In this document: positions 1-11,400 of the stretch, piece after piece
Position numbering within the stretch: position 1 is the first letter of the stretch
Layout: each line of letters opens with the position of its first letter
Source of the DNA: Brucella sp. 21LCYQ03
Lineage (GTDB): Bacteria; Pseudomonadota; Alphaproteobacteria; Rhizobiales; Rhizobiaceae
Length of the DNA stretch: 64,000 nucleotides
Direction of reading: 5' to 3'
Assembly: GCF_023554105.1 (NCBI RefSeq)
Contig: NZ_JAMJWE010000002.1
Location: 186,001-250,000 of the forward strand
Position numbers and translations under genes: made by a program
Notes under the pieces: generated by a model
The model's database searches: none
The model's input: only the letters and a program-made list of their open reading frames with translations
Told to the model about the DNA's origin: nothing

Positions 1-2
1 GG

Positions 3-1124
3 GCAGTGCGCGCTTTGGTTGGCGGTTATGACTATGCAGCCAGCCAGTTTGACCGCGTGACAGATGCACGCCGTCAGCCAGCATCGTCGTTTAAGCCATT
101 TGTCTACCTGACCGCTTTGGAACAGGGTCGCACGCCAGATTCTGTTCGCAATGATGCGCCGGTACGGATCGGAAAATGGACGCCAAGCAACGACAACGGC
201 AAATATATGGGCGAAGTGACACTTGCGACCGCGCTGTCTCACTCGCTCAACTCCGTCTCGGCACAACTTGTGATGGAAGTCGGACCGCAGACCGTTATCG
301 ACACCGCACATCGCCTTGGTGTGCAGTCAAAGCTTGATCCCAATGCGTCACTTGCGCTGGGCACATCGGAAGTATCGCTACTGGAACTAACCGATGCCTA
401 TGTGCCTTTCGCCAATGGTGGCTATCGCGCGCCGGTCTATTTCATCACCAAGATCACCGATTCAGAAGGCAAAGTTCTTTATCAGCGGGAAGATGGCATT
501 GGTCCGCGCGTCATTGATGAGCGCAATGTTGGCATGATGAACGCTATGCTGCGCAAGACAGTGGAAGACGGTACGGCGAAACGCGCTGCTTTCGGCTGGC
601 CAGCCGCGGGCAAAACCGGCACTAGCCAGAATTTCCGCGATGCATGGTTTGTCGGCTACACTGCAAATCTCACCACAGGCGTCTGGTTTGGCAATGATGA
701 TGGTAAGGGCATGAAGCGTGTGTTCGGCTCGACGCTTCCGGTGGCTGCTTGGAAAGCCTATATGAAGGAAGCCCATAAGGGCGTGCCTGTTGCCGAGCTT
801 CCCGGCCATTACGACATTCAGAACATCATCCCCGGCGGCAGCGACGGCATCGATCCGAACAATCCGTATGAGCCGGGTATGATTCCGCAGGGCGGCTATG
901 GCGAACAGCCACTGGCTGGCAATGGCGATGATGGCTATTGGCCGCCAGCTCCTGACTCGCCAGCGCGCAACAATGTTCAGCAGGGTCAGCAACCCGGCAT
1001 GCCAGCCAATTACCCAGCCAATGATAATGGCGCGCCAATGCCTCCCGGTGATGTCGGCGGACAGCCACAACAGAACCGTGATTCAACCACGCTTCTCGAT
1101 ATCATCATGGGCAACACGCAGTGA
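3..1124 (+). CDS. Class A penicillin-binding protein (PBP1A-like), C-terminal transpeptidase part, 5' end cut by window
   Basis: Class A PBPs polymerise and cross-link peptidoglycan at the outer face of the inner membrane; only the transpeptidase half is inside the window, and the frame is open to the left edge. Counting from the GTG at base 6, the serine transpeptidase motifs are SSFK (residues 27-30, nucleophile), SLN (80-82) and KTGT (203-206), in the expected order. After the domain comes a tail of about 100 residues rich in Pro, Gly, Gln and Asn, as seen in other alpha-proteobacterial PBP1A proteins. The GTG at 6 is an internal codon, not a real start. Family assignment is secure; the exact PBP subclass is inferred because the glycosyltransferase half is not visible. 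Confidence 0.9.
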   Translation, partial: AVRALVGGYDYAASQFDRVTDARRQPASSFKPFVYLTALEQGRTPDSVRNDAPVRIGKWTPSNDNGKYMGEVTLATALSHSLNSVSAQLVMEVGPQTVIDTAHRLGVQSKLDPNASLALGTSEVSLLELTDAYVPFANGGYRAPVYFITKITDSEGKVLYQREDGIGPRVIDERNVGMMNAMLRKTVEDGTAKRAAFGWPAAGKTGTSQNFRDAWFVGYTANLTTGVWFGNDDGKGMKRVFGSTLPVAAWKAYMKEAHKGVPVAELPGHYDIQNIIPGGSDGIDPNNPYEPGMIPQGGYGEQPLAGNGDDGYWPPAPDSPARNNVQQGQQPGMPANYPANDNGAPMPPGDVGGQPQQNRDSTTLLDIIMGNTQ

Positions 1125-1252
1125 TCTTCGCTTAGGGTCGGTTAATACCGGCCCTTATCGCGATCAAGTGAAGCAGATAGCGCTAATAGCTGTGAAATCC
1201 GCTCGAAATCCTGAGTAGCTTAGTCTATTCAAGGATGGAGAGTGAGGTTTTC

Positions 1253-2044
1253 ATGTCTACAGTTTCCCAAACAGATGCGGCCCGGTCTGACGCTCCCAAG
1301 CCAGAAGCGGAACGCAAAACAATCGTTTTGACAGGCGCAAGCCGAGGTATCGGCCATGCGACGGTTAAGCGTTTTTCGCGCGCTGGCTGGCGCGTCATCA
1401 CCTGCTCGCGTCAAGACTTCGCTGAGAATTGCCCATGGCCAGCAGGCCCGGAAGACCACATCAAGGTCGACCTTGCCGATCAGGAAGACGTCGGCAAGGC
1501 CATCGCAGAAATCCGCCGCCGACTGGAAGCCAATGGCAGCAAGCTGCATGCGCTTGTCAACAATGCCGGTATTTCGCCCAAGGCAGAAGGTGGGCGTCGC
1601 CTCAACTCTATCGAAACGCCGATGGCTGTGTGGCGCGATGTTTTTCAGGTAAATTTCATGGCGCCGATCATGCTGGCACGCGGCCTGTTCAAGGAACTGG
1701 AATCCGCGCAAGGCTCGGTGGTCAATGTGACCTCGATTGCCGGATCCCGCGTGCATCCTTTTGCTGGCACTGCCTATGCCACTTCCAAGGCAGCACTTGC
1801 CGCCCTCACCCGCGAAATGGCTTCGGATTTTGGTCCGCATGGCATCCGTGTGAACGCCATAGCGCCCGGTGAAATTGATACAGCCATCCTGTCTCCCGGC
1901 ACGGAAAAACTTGTCGAGCAATTGCCGATGCGTCGCCTTGGCAAGACCTCGGAAGTCGCCGAGACCATCTATTATCTTTGCACCGAAGCCTCGTCCTATG
2001 TGACGGGTTCGGAAATCCATATCAATGGCGGCCAGCACGTTTAA
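1253..2044 (+). CDS. SDR-family NAD(P)-dependent oxidoreductase
   Basis: Short-chain dehydrogenase/reductase of 263 residues; substrate unknown. Visible classical SDR features are the cofactor motif TGASRGIG (residues 27-34), the NNAG motif in the middle, the catalytic YATSK (YxxxK) with an upstream Ser in NVTSIAGS, and the late NAIAPGEIDT segment. An ATG at 1235 lies in frame, but GGAGAGTGAGG just after it is well placed to be the ribosome-binding site of the ATG at 1253, so that start is chosen. It is followed after 20 bases by a PfkB sugar kinase on the same strand, so the two are probably one operon and may act on the same sugar or sugar acid. That link is inference. Confidence 0.88.
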   Translation: MSTVSQTDAARSDAPKPEAERKTIVLTGASRGIGHATVKRFSRAGWRVITCSRQDFAENCPWPAGPEDHIKVDLADQEDVGKAIAEIRRRLEANGSKLHALVNNAGISPKAEGGRRLNSIETPMAVWRDVFQVNFMAPIMLARGLFKELESAQGSVVNVTSIAGSRVHPFAGTAYATSKAALAALTREMASDFGPHGIRVNAIAPGEIDTAILSPGTEKLVEQLPMRRLGKTSEVAETIYYLCTEASSYVTGSEIHINGGQHV

Positions 2045-2064
2045 TTAAAAAGCGAGATAAACCC

Positions 2065-2991
2065 ATGATCCTATGCTGCGGTGAAGCCCTGATCGACATG
2101 CTGCCACGCGAAATTGCGGCAGGTGAAACGGCATTTCTGCCACTCGCTGGTGGATCGGTCTTCAACACGGCTATTGCGCTTGGGCGGCTCGACGTTCCAA
2201 CGGGTTTCTTCTCCGGCCTTTCATCGGACTTCTTCGGCGATGTGCTGCGCGACACACTTGCACGTTCCAAGGTCGATTATTCATTTTCAGCCACATCGGA
2301 TCGTCCGACGACACTGGCTTTTGTCCGCCTCGTTGATGGGCAGGCGCGCTATGCTTTCTATGATGAAAACACTGCTTTGCGGATGCTCTCCGAAAGCGAT
2401 ATTCCGCCGATTGATGCTGCGATCAAGGCCATGCTTTTTGGCTGTATCAGCCTGATTTCCGAGCCATGCGGCAGCGTTTATGAATCGCTGATGACCCGCG
2501 AAGCATCAAAGCGCGTGATGTTCCTTGATCCGAATATCCGCTCAGGCTTCATCAAAGATCGCGAAACGCATCTGGCACGCATGAAGCGCATGATTGCGCT
2601 TGCGGATATTGTGAAGCTTTCGGACGAGGATCTTGAATGGTTCGGCGAAAAGAGCAGTCACGATGAGATTGCTGCCCGATGGCTTAAGCTTGGGCCGAAG
2701 CTGATTGTCATCACCAAAGGCGCACATGGAGCTGATGCCTATAGCGCAAACGCCACCGTTCGGGTGCCCGGCGTAAAGGTTGACGTGGTGGATACGGTCG
2801 GCGCTGGCGACACGGTCAATGCGGGTATTCTGGCGAGCCTGCACACTCAAGGTCTTCTAAACAAAGAAGCACTCGTCAATCTGGATGAAGATCAGATTCA
2901 TGCCGCTGTGGCGCTTGGTGTTCGTGCCGCCGCCATCACGGTTTCACGTGCGGGTGCCAATCCGCCGTGGGCGACGGAAATGAAAGACTAG
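2065..2991 (+). CDS. PfkB-family carbohydrate kinase (fructokinase-like)
   Basis: Ribokinase/PfkB-type sugar kinase of 308 residues, cytosolic, transferring phosphate from ATP to a sugar hydroxyl. Evidence: the N-terminal GEALIDMLP segment, the Gly-rich GGSVFNTAIALGRL motif that contacts the sugar, and the C-terminal signature GAGDTVNAG with the catalytic Asp and anion hole (the usual Phe after GAGDT is Val here). The longer open frame begins at 1978 inside the SDR gene; ATG 2065, 20 bases after the SDR stop, gives the standard PfkB N-terminus. The substrate cannot be read from the sequence; fructose is the common guess for this subgroup. Confidence 0.88.
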   Translation: MILCCGEALIDMLPREIAAGETAFLPLAGGSVFNTAIALGRLDVPTGFFSGLSSDFFGDVLRDTLARSKVDYSFSATSDRPTTLAFVRLVDGQARYAFYDENTALRMLSESDIPPIDAAIKAMLFGCISLISEPCGSVYESLMTREASKRVMFLDPNIRSGFIKDRETHLARMKRMIALADIVKLSDEDLEWFGEKSSHDEIAARWLKLGPKLIVITKGAHGADAYSANATVRVPGVKVDVVDTVGAGDTVNAGILASLHTQGLLNKEALVNLDEDQIHAAVALGVRAAAITVSRAGANPPWATEMKD

Positions 2992-3038
2992 ATCGAAATC
3001 TACTGCAAACTTGCGTGTGAACGGATGCTCCCCTGCCC

Positions 3039-3068
3039 TTGACCTCAATCATTTAGCGCCTTCTATTG
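3039..3068 (+). promoter_or_regulatory. Putative sigma-70 promoter for the PhzF-family gene
   Basis: TTGACC at 3039-3044 and CTATTG at 3063-3068 are separated by 18 bases, resembling the alpha-proteobacterial housekeeping pattern (CTTGAC / CTATAT). Transcription would start near 3075, upstream of the TTG start at 3111. This supports 3111 rather than the TTG at 3066, which sits inside the -10 box. Prediction by eye only. Confidence 0.4.
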
Positions 3069-3110
3069 GACGAGGGCGAAAGAGAATCGAATTCAAGCGA
3101 GGGACAATCA

Positions 3111-3941
3111 TTGGACGTCTTGCGTATAGCTGCCTTCTCGCAAGGTAATCAGGGCGGTAACCCCGCCGGTGTGCTGATTTCTGAAAAAATGCCCTCTGCG
3201 GAGGACATGCAGAAAATCGCCAAGGACGTGGGTTTTTCGGAAACTGCCTTTGCAATGCCAGAAGCCGGAGGTTTTCGCGTGCGCTATTTTGCACCGGAAA
3301 CAGAAATTCCATTCTGTGGTCACGCCACAATCGCATTGGGTGCGGCACTTGCCATGCGCGAAGGCGATGGGCGTTTTGCATTGAAGCTCAACAATGCCGA
3401 AATCAGCGTGGAAGGCCGCAAGGAAGGCGAGCTTTTTGCCGCTAGCCTGCAATCACCGGGAACGCGCAATCGTGCGGCATCGGAAATCGAAATTGAGCAG
3501 GCGCTTGCGCTCTTCAACTATGAAAAAGATGATCTGGCGCCGGGTATTCCACCAGCACTCATTCATGCCGGGGCAGATCATATCGTGCTCGCTTTGCGTT
3601 CGCGTGAGAAGCTTGCAGCCATGCATTACGATCTTCAGCGCGGCCGGGTATTGATGAGCCGTCAGGGCTGGACCACGATCCTTTTGGTGCACGCAGAAAC
3701 GCCCACGCGTTTCCATAGCCGCAATCCATTCGCTTCGGGCGGTGTTTATGAAGACCCAGCAACCGGGGCTTCGACTGCCGCATTTGCTGCCTATCTCCGT
3801 GATCTTGGCTGGCCACATGGCGGCGAAATCGAAGTGCTGCAGGGCGAGGATATGGGAATACCGTGTCATCTGCGAGCTGAGATTGGCCATGTACGCGGCG
3901 AATCTATCCGCCTATCGGGTACTGCACGCCTGATGGAGTAA
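3111..3941 (+). CDS. PhzF-family isomerase
   Basis: Member of the PhzF/DAP-epimerase fold family (276 residues), which includes the phenazine enzyme PhzF and many isomerases of unknown substrate. Visible family motifs: GNPAGV near the N-terminus, FSETAF with the catalytic Glu, the segment RYFAPETEIPFCGHATIA, and the C-terminal EDPATG. The frame can start at TTG 3066, but TTG 3111 is preceded by GCGAGGGAC at good spacing and a promoter overlaps the upstream TTG, so 3111 is chosen. There are no phenazine genes nearby, so a phenazine role is unlikely; the substrate is unknown. A hairpin follows the stop codon. Confidence 0.88.
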   Translation: MDVLRIAAFSQGNQGGNPAGVLISEKMPSAEDMQKIAKDVGFSETAFAMPEAGGFRVRYFAPETEIPFCGHATIALGAALAMREGDGRFALKLNNAEISVEGRKEGELFAASLQSPGTRNRAASEIEIEQALALFNYEKDDLAPGIPPALIHAGADHIVLALRSREKLAAMHYDLQRGRVLMSRQGWTTILLVHAETPTRFHSRNPFASGGVYEDPATGASTAAFAAYLRDLGWPHGGEIEVLQGEDMGIPCHLRAEIGHVRGESIRLSGTARLME

Positions 3942-3988
3942 AAACACCCTCACCATAACGTCAGCGTAGATTCGGCGTTATGGTGAGG
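3941..3988 (-). terminator. Rho-independent terminator read on the minus strand (pncB)
   Basis: A perfect 13-bp inverted repeat, CCTCACCATAACG at 3948-3960 and its complement at 3976-3988, encloses a 15-base loop. On the minus strand the stem is followed by GTGTTTTTAC, the expected T-run, so it fits the end of the pncB transcript. On the plus strand it lies directly after the PhzF-gene stop but has no T-run there. Confidence 0.7.
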
Positions 3989-3990
3989 CG

Positions 3991-4075
3991 AAAATGCCGT
4001 TCTTCGAGAACCGGAGCGCAGCGTACTTAAAGGTAAGTGAGCACCGGAAGCGCAGAGGAACGGTATTTGCAGTCC
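3991..4075 (+). repeat. 85-bp intergenic palindromic repeat, copy 1
   Basis: This stretch aligns without gaps to the reverse complement of 54487-54571 with 16 mismatches in 85 positions, counted by hand. Shared blocks include GAGAACCGGAGCG and TGAGCACCGGAAGC around a small dyad centred on GTACTT/AAGGTA. Both copies lie 3' of a gene read in the same direction (the PhzF gene here, the hemolysin III gene there). Differences are not concentrated at third codon positions, so a conserved peptide is unlikely. It looks like a dispersed palindromic element or a structured RNA segment. Confidence 0.65.
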
Positions 4076-4099
4076 AACAGAACCCGAATATCGTTGACG

Positions 4100-5404
4100 T
4101 TAAACGCGGACGAGCTGCTCCACCCGCTCCTCATTGCCAAAGAATTTGAGATAGCGCGCGACTTCCTTCGGGTCGCCTGTCGCCTTCTGCGGATTATCCG
4201 AAAGCTTGACGGCCGGACGACCATTGGCATCAATCACTTTGCAAACCAGCGATATGGCCTTCAGCCCATGGATGGTTGTCGGCGCGCAACCGGCAAAGTC
4301 ATTGGTGAGGTTAGTGCCCCAACCAAAGCTCATGCGGACACGACCTTCAAAGTGGCGATAAGTTTCTTCAATCGTATCGACATCAAGCGCATCAGAGAAA
4401 ATCAGCAGCTTATCGCGTGGGTCTTTGCCGCGTGATTTCCACCATTCAATGATGCGTTCGCCGCCTTCGATTGGCGGTGCGCTGTCTGGACGGAAACCCG
4501 TCCAGTCGGCAACCCAATCGGGCGCATTGCGCAGGAAGGCAGCCGTGCCAAAGGCATCCGGCAACACGATTAGAAGATTGCCGCCATAATAGCGGTTCCA
4601 GTCCTGCAAAACGCGATAAGGTGCGGTTTGCAGCTCCTCATCCGTATTGGCCAGAGCCGCCAGCACCATCGGCAATTCATGTGCGTTGGTGCCGAGCGCT
4701 TCCAGATCATTATCCATCGCCAACAGCACATTGCTGGTGCCGGTAAAGGAATTGCCTATACCTTCTTTCAGCGCCTCAACGCACCAGCGCTGCCACAGGA
4801 ACGAATGACGGCGACGCGTGCCAAAATCGGAAATCTTCAAGTCAGGTAGTTCGCGCAGTCGCTCGACCTTGCTCCACATCTTGGCCTTGGCGCGAGCATA
4901 GAGAACATCAAGCGAGAACGGCCCCAAGTTCTTCATCGCAGCGCGCGAGCGAAGCTCATTGATGATGGCGAGTGCTGGAATTTCCCACATGGTTGTATGC
5001 GACCACGGACCATGGAAATGCAGCTCATACTGGCCGTCTTTGCGGCTCAGTTCATATTCCGGCAGCTGGAAATCAGGCAACCAGTGGAGGAACTCCGGCT
5101 GGAAAATCTGCTTGCGGCCATAAAAGCTGTTACCCGCAAGCCAGATCATTTCTTTCTTGGTAAAGCGCAGGGTGCGCGCGTGATCAAGCTGCGCGCGCAA
5201 TTCGCCCTCATCAATTTCGTCGGCAAGACGCACCGAAGTCGTGCGATTGATCAGAGAGAAGGTGGCATCCACCTTGGGATAAAGTCCCCAGATCATCTGC
5301 AACATCAGAAGTTTGTAGAAATCCGTATCCAGCAGGCTGCGAACAATCGGATCAAGCTTCCATGCATGATTGAACACGCGCCGCGCAATATCGGTCTTGG
5401 CCAT
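4100..5404 (-). CDS. pncB: Nicotinate phosphoribosyltransferase
   Basis: Cytosolic enzyme of the Preiss-Handler pathway, making nicotinate mononucleotide from nicotinate and PRPP with ATP hydrolysis; it feeds NAD salvage. The 434-residue protein has the family N-terminus [16 protein letters not shown], the central [10 protein letters not shown] segment, the [15 protein letters not shown] stretch and [13 protein letters not shown] near the C-terminus, all typical of PncB. An in-frame ATG lies 12 bases upstream (5416), but GGAGG overlaps that ATG and is correctly spaced for the ATG at 5404. It is single-gene: a terminator separates it from cgs upstream and a hairpin lies downstream. Confidence 0.96.
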   Translation of the reverse strand: MAKTDIARRVFNHAWKLDPIVRSLLDTDFYKLLMLQMIWGLYPKVDATFSLINRTTSVRLADEIDEGELRAQLDHARTLRFTKKEMIWLAGNSFYGRKQIFQPEFLHWLPDFQLPEYELSRKDGQYELHFHGPWSHTTMWEIPALAIINELRSRAAMKNLGPFSLDVLYARAKAKMWSKVERLRELPDLKISDFGTRRRHSFLWQRWCVEALKEGIGNSFTGTSNVLLAMDNDLEALGTNAHELPMVLAALANTDEELQTAPYRVLQDWNRYYGGNLLIVLPDAFGTAAFLRNAPDWVADWTGFRPDSAPPIEGGERIIEWWKSRGKDPRDKLLIFSDALDVDTIEETYRHFEGRVRMSFGWGTNLTNDFAGCAPTTIHGLKAISLVCKVIDANGRPAVKLSDNPQKATGDPKEVARYLKFFGNEERVEQLVRV

Positions 5405-5457
5405 AACGGCCTCCATTCCATGAGCATATACCGCTGCCTAGCCAAATGCTTGGCAGC

Positions 5458-5489
5458 AAAAAGAAAGGCGGGTTTTCACCCGCCTTTTT
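5458..5489 (-). terminator. Rho-independent terminator after cgs
   Basis: GGCGGG (5467-5472), loop TTTTCA, CCCGCC (5479-5484), flanked by A-rich bases on the left and TTTTT on the right. Read on the minus strand it follows the cgs stop by only a few bases and ends in a T-rich stretch. It separates cgs from pncB, so pncB needs its own promoter in the roughly 50 bases that remain. Confidence 0.85.
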
Positions 5490-5496
5490 AAATGCT

Positions 5497-8400
5497 TCAT
5501 TCAGATTTGGGAAGCTCTACAATGATTTCATGTTCGCCATCCGGCTTGATGATTACACCGTCTTCCGGCTTGGTGATTTTGCGACCATCGAGTTTGATAG
5601 CTTTGGTCTTAGCACCCGTAACAACTTTCACACGGTAGAGCGCTTCACCGAAACGCAGTTCTGCTTCATAGCCATCCCATTCCGGCGGCAAGGCCGGATC
5701 GAGATGCAGACGATCACCGCGCTTCGTAACACCGAGAATGCCTTCGGTTGCCACGCGATAGAACCAGCCGGCAGAACCCGTATACCATGTCCAGCCGCCC
5801 TGTCCGCGACGCGGCTCAACCGAGTAAATATCGGCAGCAATCACGTAAGGCTCAACGCGGTAAGTATCCGGGTTGCGGCCATGATTGACCGGACTGATCA
5901 GCGAGAACAGCTTCCATGCTTCCGCCGCCTTACCCATGCGGGCGAGCGCCAGAATAGCCCATGTTGCACCATGGGTATATTGGCCGCCGTTCTCACGAAC
6001 GCCCGGCGGATAACCCTTGATGTAACCCGGTTCCTGCACCGTCTTGTCGAAAGGCGGCGTGAAGAGACGCAGCAATTCACCCTGATCATCAAGCAGGTAT
6101 TTTTCAAGCGAAGCCATGGCCTGTTCCGAACGCTTCGGATCGGCAACGCCCGACAACACACTCCAGGACTGTGCGATGGCATCAATCTGGCATTCGTCGC
6201 TGTCTTTTGAACCAAGCGGCGCGCCATTATCAAAGAAGCCACGGCGATACCATTCGCCATCCCAACCATCGCGATCAAGCGCTTTGGTGAGGCTCTCCAG
6301 ATGTGCCGCCCATGCTTTCGCACGGGAATCCTTGCGGCTTTCTGCAATCGGGATGAACTGACGCAAGGTGTAAGCAAGGAACCAGCCGAGCCACACGCTT
6401 TCGCCCTCGCCCTTCACGCCGACAAGGTTCATGCCGTCGTTCCAGTCGCCGCCGAGCATCAATGGCAGACCATGCTTGCCAGTGCGTTTGATCGCAAGAT
6501 CAAGCGCCAGCGCGCAATGCTCATAAAGGCTCACGGTTTGATCAGAAATCTCCGGCTCAAAGAACGCATCATGTTCACCCTCTTCGAGCGTGCGTCCTTT
6601 CAGGAACGCCAGCTTTTCATCAAGGATCGCATTATCGCCAGTCGTTTGCACATAGAGAGACGTGCCATAACCGAGCCAGACCACGTCATCCGAGATCAGC
6701 GTGCGAACACCGGCACCCGTTGCTGGCAACCACCAATGCTGGACATCGCCTTCAGGGAACTGACGCGAGGCGGCATTGAGAATCTGCGCACGCGCCAATG
6801 ACGGATCAATCAGCAGAAGTGACAGCGTATCCTGCAACTGGTCGCGGAAGCCGAAGGCGCCACTGGCCTGATAGAAAGCTGCACGCGCCCAGATACGGCA
6901 GGCAATCGCCTGATAAGGCAACCAGCCATTGATCAGCAGATCAAATGCCGGATCAGGTGTCTTGACCTGCACGCGGTTAAACAAGCCATCCCAATGCTTG
7001 GCGGAAGCATTTAGCTTTTCGTCAAAGGAAGCCTTGCGGCTTTCTGTGACCAGCGCCTTCGCCTGCTGCTGATCGGCAGCATTACCAAGCAGGAACACCA
7101 CTTCGCGGCTTTCGCCCGGACCAACTTCGACGTCGATTGCAAGAGCGGCACACGGATCGCGGCCAGCCTCAACCGTATTGGACAGTGCTTTGCCAGCCAG
7201 CACGATTTCAGGACGATCAACCGAACCTGTCGAACCAATGAACTCACCACGATCAGCCGTTACCGATTGCGGCTTTTCGGTCGCCGCAAAGAACGCCACC
7301 TGACCGGACTTGTCCGGGTGATATGGATTACCTGCAAAGAGTGCGCCGAGTTCTTCATCCTGCGATGGCACGATGAACGGCACATTCTTGGAGCGGGCAT
7401 TGCCCAGCACCCATTCAGCATAGCCATAGACGCGCAGCTTACGCTTGGAGCGACCCTTATTGGTGATTGTCAGGCGCGAGAGCCGGACTGGCTTTTCAGC
7501 GTCAACGATATGGGTCAGTTCCAGTGCCAGCTCGCCATGCTGGGCAGCAAACGTGCTGTAGCCATGGCTGTGGCGCGCTTCATATGTCACGGCCTCGTCA
7601 CGGAGCACGCTTGCTGTTGGAGCAAAACTGCGTCCGGTTTCTCGGTCGAGAATATAGATTGCTTCGCCCGGACGGTTGCTGACTGGATCATTTGCCCAAG
7701 GGGTGAGCTGATAATCGCGACTGTTGCCCGCCCATGTGAAAGCCGAACCTTCTGCCGAAACATGGAAGCCGAAATTCGGATTGGCGATGACGTTGATCCA
7801 CGGATGCGGCGTGGTTGTGCGGTTGTTGATGCGCACGACATAGCTGCCGTCCTCAGCAAAGCCACCATAACCATTCCAGAACTGGAGATCATCGCCAGTT
7901 GGCGCCGGACGCACAACAGGCTTTGGCTTGGCAACCAGACGGCGCTCTTCGGTCCCGCGTTCGATTGTTGCCGGTGCAAGACCCGCAGCGCCGAGACCCT
8001 GTTGCAAGGCAGGCGTCTTGCCATCGCCGCGTGCAGCCAGATCGACGGTGAGTTCTTCACTGCGGCGAAGCTGCTCTGCAAGCGAACCGTTCTGCGCGTG
8101 CATCACGATACGAGCGGAGGCGAGCAGCGTATTGTAGCTTTCTTCGCTCATCTGATCGCGACGGACCGCAAAGATATGCGGCTGACCACCACCACGGGCG
8201 CGGAAGCCCTCGATGATCCAGTCAATCGCCCGCTGCGTATCCTGTGCATAGGAGAAGGCGCGTTCATTGACCGCTACAACATCCACAGTCAGGCCCTTGC
8301 TGCGCCAGTATTCCTGAGCACGTAGCACGCCACGCAGCACATCAAGATCGACCTCGTTATCAATGCGGAGCGCAAAGATCGGATAATCGCCCGAGATCGA

Positions 8401-11400
8401 CATTGGCCAGAGGTTCGACTGCTTGCCAAGGCCCGCTGCAATAGTTTCTGGTGGCTGACGCATGGTCCGCTCTGGATAGAGCAGATAGGCCGCAACCTTC
8501 TGATAATCGGCTGCTTCCGCTGGCTTGATGCCGATATGGTAGAGCTGCACCTGCGAGCTCGTCCATGACAGCGAATATTCGCGAACGAAAGTTTCCGGAT
8601 GACGATGGGTTGCGACAGCGTGCTCTACCGCATCACGGCTACCGCCTGCGAATGTCCAGAAGACGAGGCTCACCTTCTTGTGTGCGGGAACGCGGACGCG
8701 CGTGCGCACCGATGCAATCGGATCAAGCACGCAACCCTGACTTCCCGTGAACTTTGCACCTTCATCAAAGGCTGCGGCATCGCGCAGCGAACGGCCACGA
8801 CCGATGAACGCACGGCGGTCGGTTTCGACTTCCGTTTCACGAACCGAGCCAGACAGGTCGGTCACAAAGTGGGCAACGTGAATATCCGGGTCAGACGGCG
8901 CACGCTTGCGACGCTTCGCATAGATGGTAGAGCCATTATCCGAAATTTCGGTTTCAACGAACATCTTGGCAAATGCCGGATGAGCGGCATCGCTGTCGCT
9001 ATCCGTCAGCACCAGTTCGGAATAGGACGTCACTTCAATCACGCGATCACGCGCAGACGTGTTGATGATGTCGAGCCTGCGGCCTTCACCATCCGATTCC
9101 GACGAGACAATCACTTCCACAACGGTCTTGATGTCACCGGCGGTTTTGTAGAATTCCGCCTTGTCTTCGGTGAAGACAGTCTTGGTTTCCTCATCCGGGT
9201 TGCGCACTGGCTCACCAGTTGCCGACCACCAATAGCCGCTTTCCATATCGCGCAGGAACAGGAAGCTACCCTGCAAATCTTCCGATGCATCGGCATGGAA
9301 ACGCGTGATGTCCCAATTGTGCCAGCGGCTATAACCCGAACCATTGGCCGTGACCATCAGCGCATATTGGCCATTCGACATCATATGCGTGGTGCGCGGT
9401 GCCTTGAACGGCACATCGATGATCCGCATTGGCGCATCGTCGAAACCGCCGGAATCCACGCGCATCGGATTTTCCGTCTTCGCATAGATCATCGGGATTT
9501 CGCGTGGCGCCTTTTCCTGCAACAGCAGTTCTGCTGCTTCGATCACCGGATCGGAGTGGAAACGCTCACGCATACGACCTTCGAAAATCACGTTGTTAAC
9601 GGCGATGATCGCCATGCCATGATGGTGAGCATAGTAGTTTTTCACGACAGCATAGGTTTCACCTTCGCGAACACGCGATGGGGTGAAATCGACCGAATCG
9701 TGGAAACCATAACGGCCAAGCGCACCGAGCTTTGCCAGACGCTTCAAGTTCGCAACAGCTGCCGCTGGCTGATACTGCGCTGCAAGTAAGCTCGCATAAG
9801 GCGCGATAACAGCATTACGCGACAGACCACGCTGAAGACCGAGATTCGGCACGCCAAAGTTGGAATACTGGTAATTCATATGCGCATCACGCGCATTGAA
9901 TGCCGCTTCCGAAATGCCCCATGGCAGACCGCGCGAGGTGGCATAGTCGATCTGGCGCTGCACCACGAGCTTATTAGTCTGATCAAGAAGCGAACCAAGC
10001 GGTTCGGACATGACCAACGGTGGCATCAGATATTCGAACATTGAGCCGGACCAGGAGAGCAGAGCGCCCTTCCAGCCAACCGGCACCAGAAGGCGACCGA
10101 GCTTGAACCAATGTTCAACCGGCACATCGCCCTTGGCAATCGCGAACAGGCTGGCAAGACGCGCTTCGGACGCCAGAAGATCGTAGCAGCTTTCGTCCAA
10201 TTCGTTTTCCTGCACGCGGAAACCAATAGAAAGAAGGCGACGTTCTTTACGCTCAAGGAAGCCAAACTGCATATCAAAGGCCAACTGGCGCGCGCGCCCG
10301 GCCAGATCTTGCAGACGTTCGCGCAGCTCGTCCGTGTTATGCTCGCCAACAGAATCATCGGTATGTGCCTTACAGGTATCGACCAGAATATTGGCCCATT
10401 CCTTGGCTTCAGCACTTGCCGCCGTTTCGATTTCGCTATCCAGCTCTTCCATCAGGCGCACAATATCGGTCGCAAAAAGCGACAGATTGATCGTGCGGAA
10501 AGAGGCTGTTTCCGGCTCTTCCTTGATGGTGCGAACGGCGCGGCGGAAATTGGCAATCCGCTCTTCCAGACGACGACGAAGCGGACGCAGAATACGACGA
10601 TCATCTGGTATCTGCGCGATGCTTTCCTCAAGGATATCATTGACATCAAGGATGCCGTCGAGGTCGGCCTGAAGATAAACGCTTGGTGCTTCTGCCCATT
10701 CTTCAAGTGCCGAAGAAAGGGTCACAAGGTGGCCAGCCAAATTGCCACTATCAACTGCAGAAACATAGAGCGGACGCATCGGCGTCAGCGTGTTGGTTTC
10801 ATACCAGTTGTAGAGATGGCCCTGATATTTCTCCATTTTTTCAAGCGTGGTGACGGTCGCAGAAAGGCGATTAAGCGTTTCATCAAAACCGATCCAGCCG
10901 AAATCGCGGGCCGCGACAACTGACAGCACATAGACGCCGATATTGGTTGGCGACGTGCGCTGAGCCACAATCGGGGCCGGGTCTTCCTGAAAGTTATCCG
11001 GCGGCAGATGGTTGTTTTCCTCATTGGAAAACTCCGCGAAATAGCGCCATGTACGACGTGCGTAACGGCGCAAGTCTGCCTTATCAGAAGAGAGAACTTC
11101 CAGCGTATCTTGCGGCTTGGCTGAACGACTGACGAGCCAGGCGATCAGTGGCGACGCAAACCAGATCACAGCAAACGGTGCTGCAATCAGTGCAGCATGG
11201 CTATCAGCACCAAGTGGGATGAACACCGCAAGACCGGCAATGATAATGGCAGGCCACATCAACTGGAAATAATAAAGCAGCGTATCTGGCGATGACTTTG
11301 CCTGCGCCGCTGTTTTCCATTCAAGCATATCGCGATGCGATACAAACAGGCGATAGATCGTGCGCACGATTGCATCGGCCATCAGGAACGCCGAATGCGC

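Noticed and set aside
7267-9789. Two plus-strand frames of 352 and 396 codons inside cgs
   Set aside because: They are antisense shadows of the large minus-strand gene, produced by its third-position GC bias; no motifs, no spaced ribosome-binding sites.
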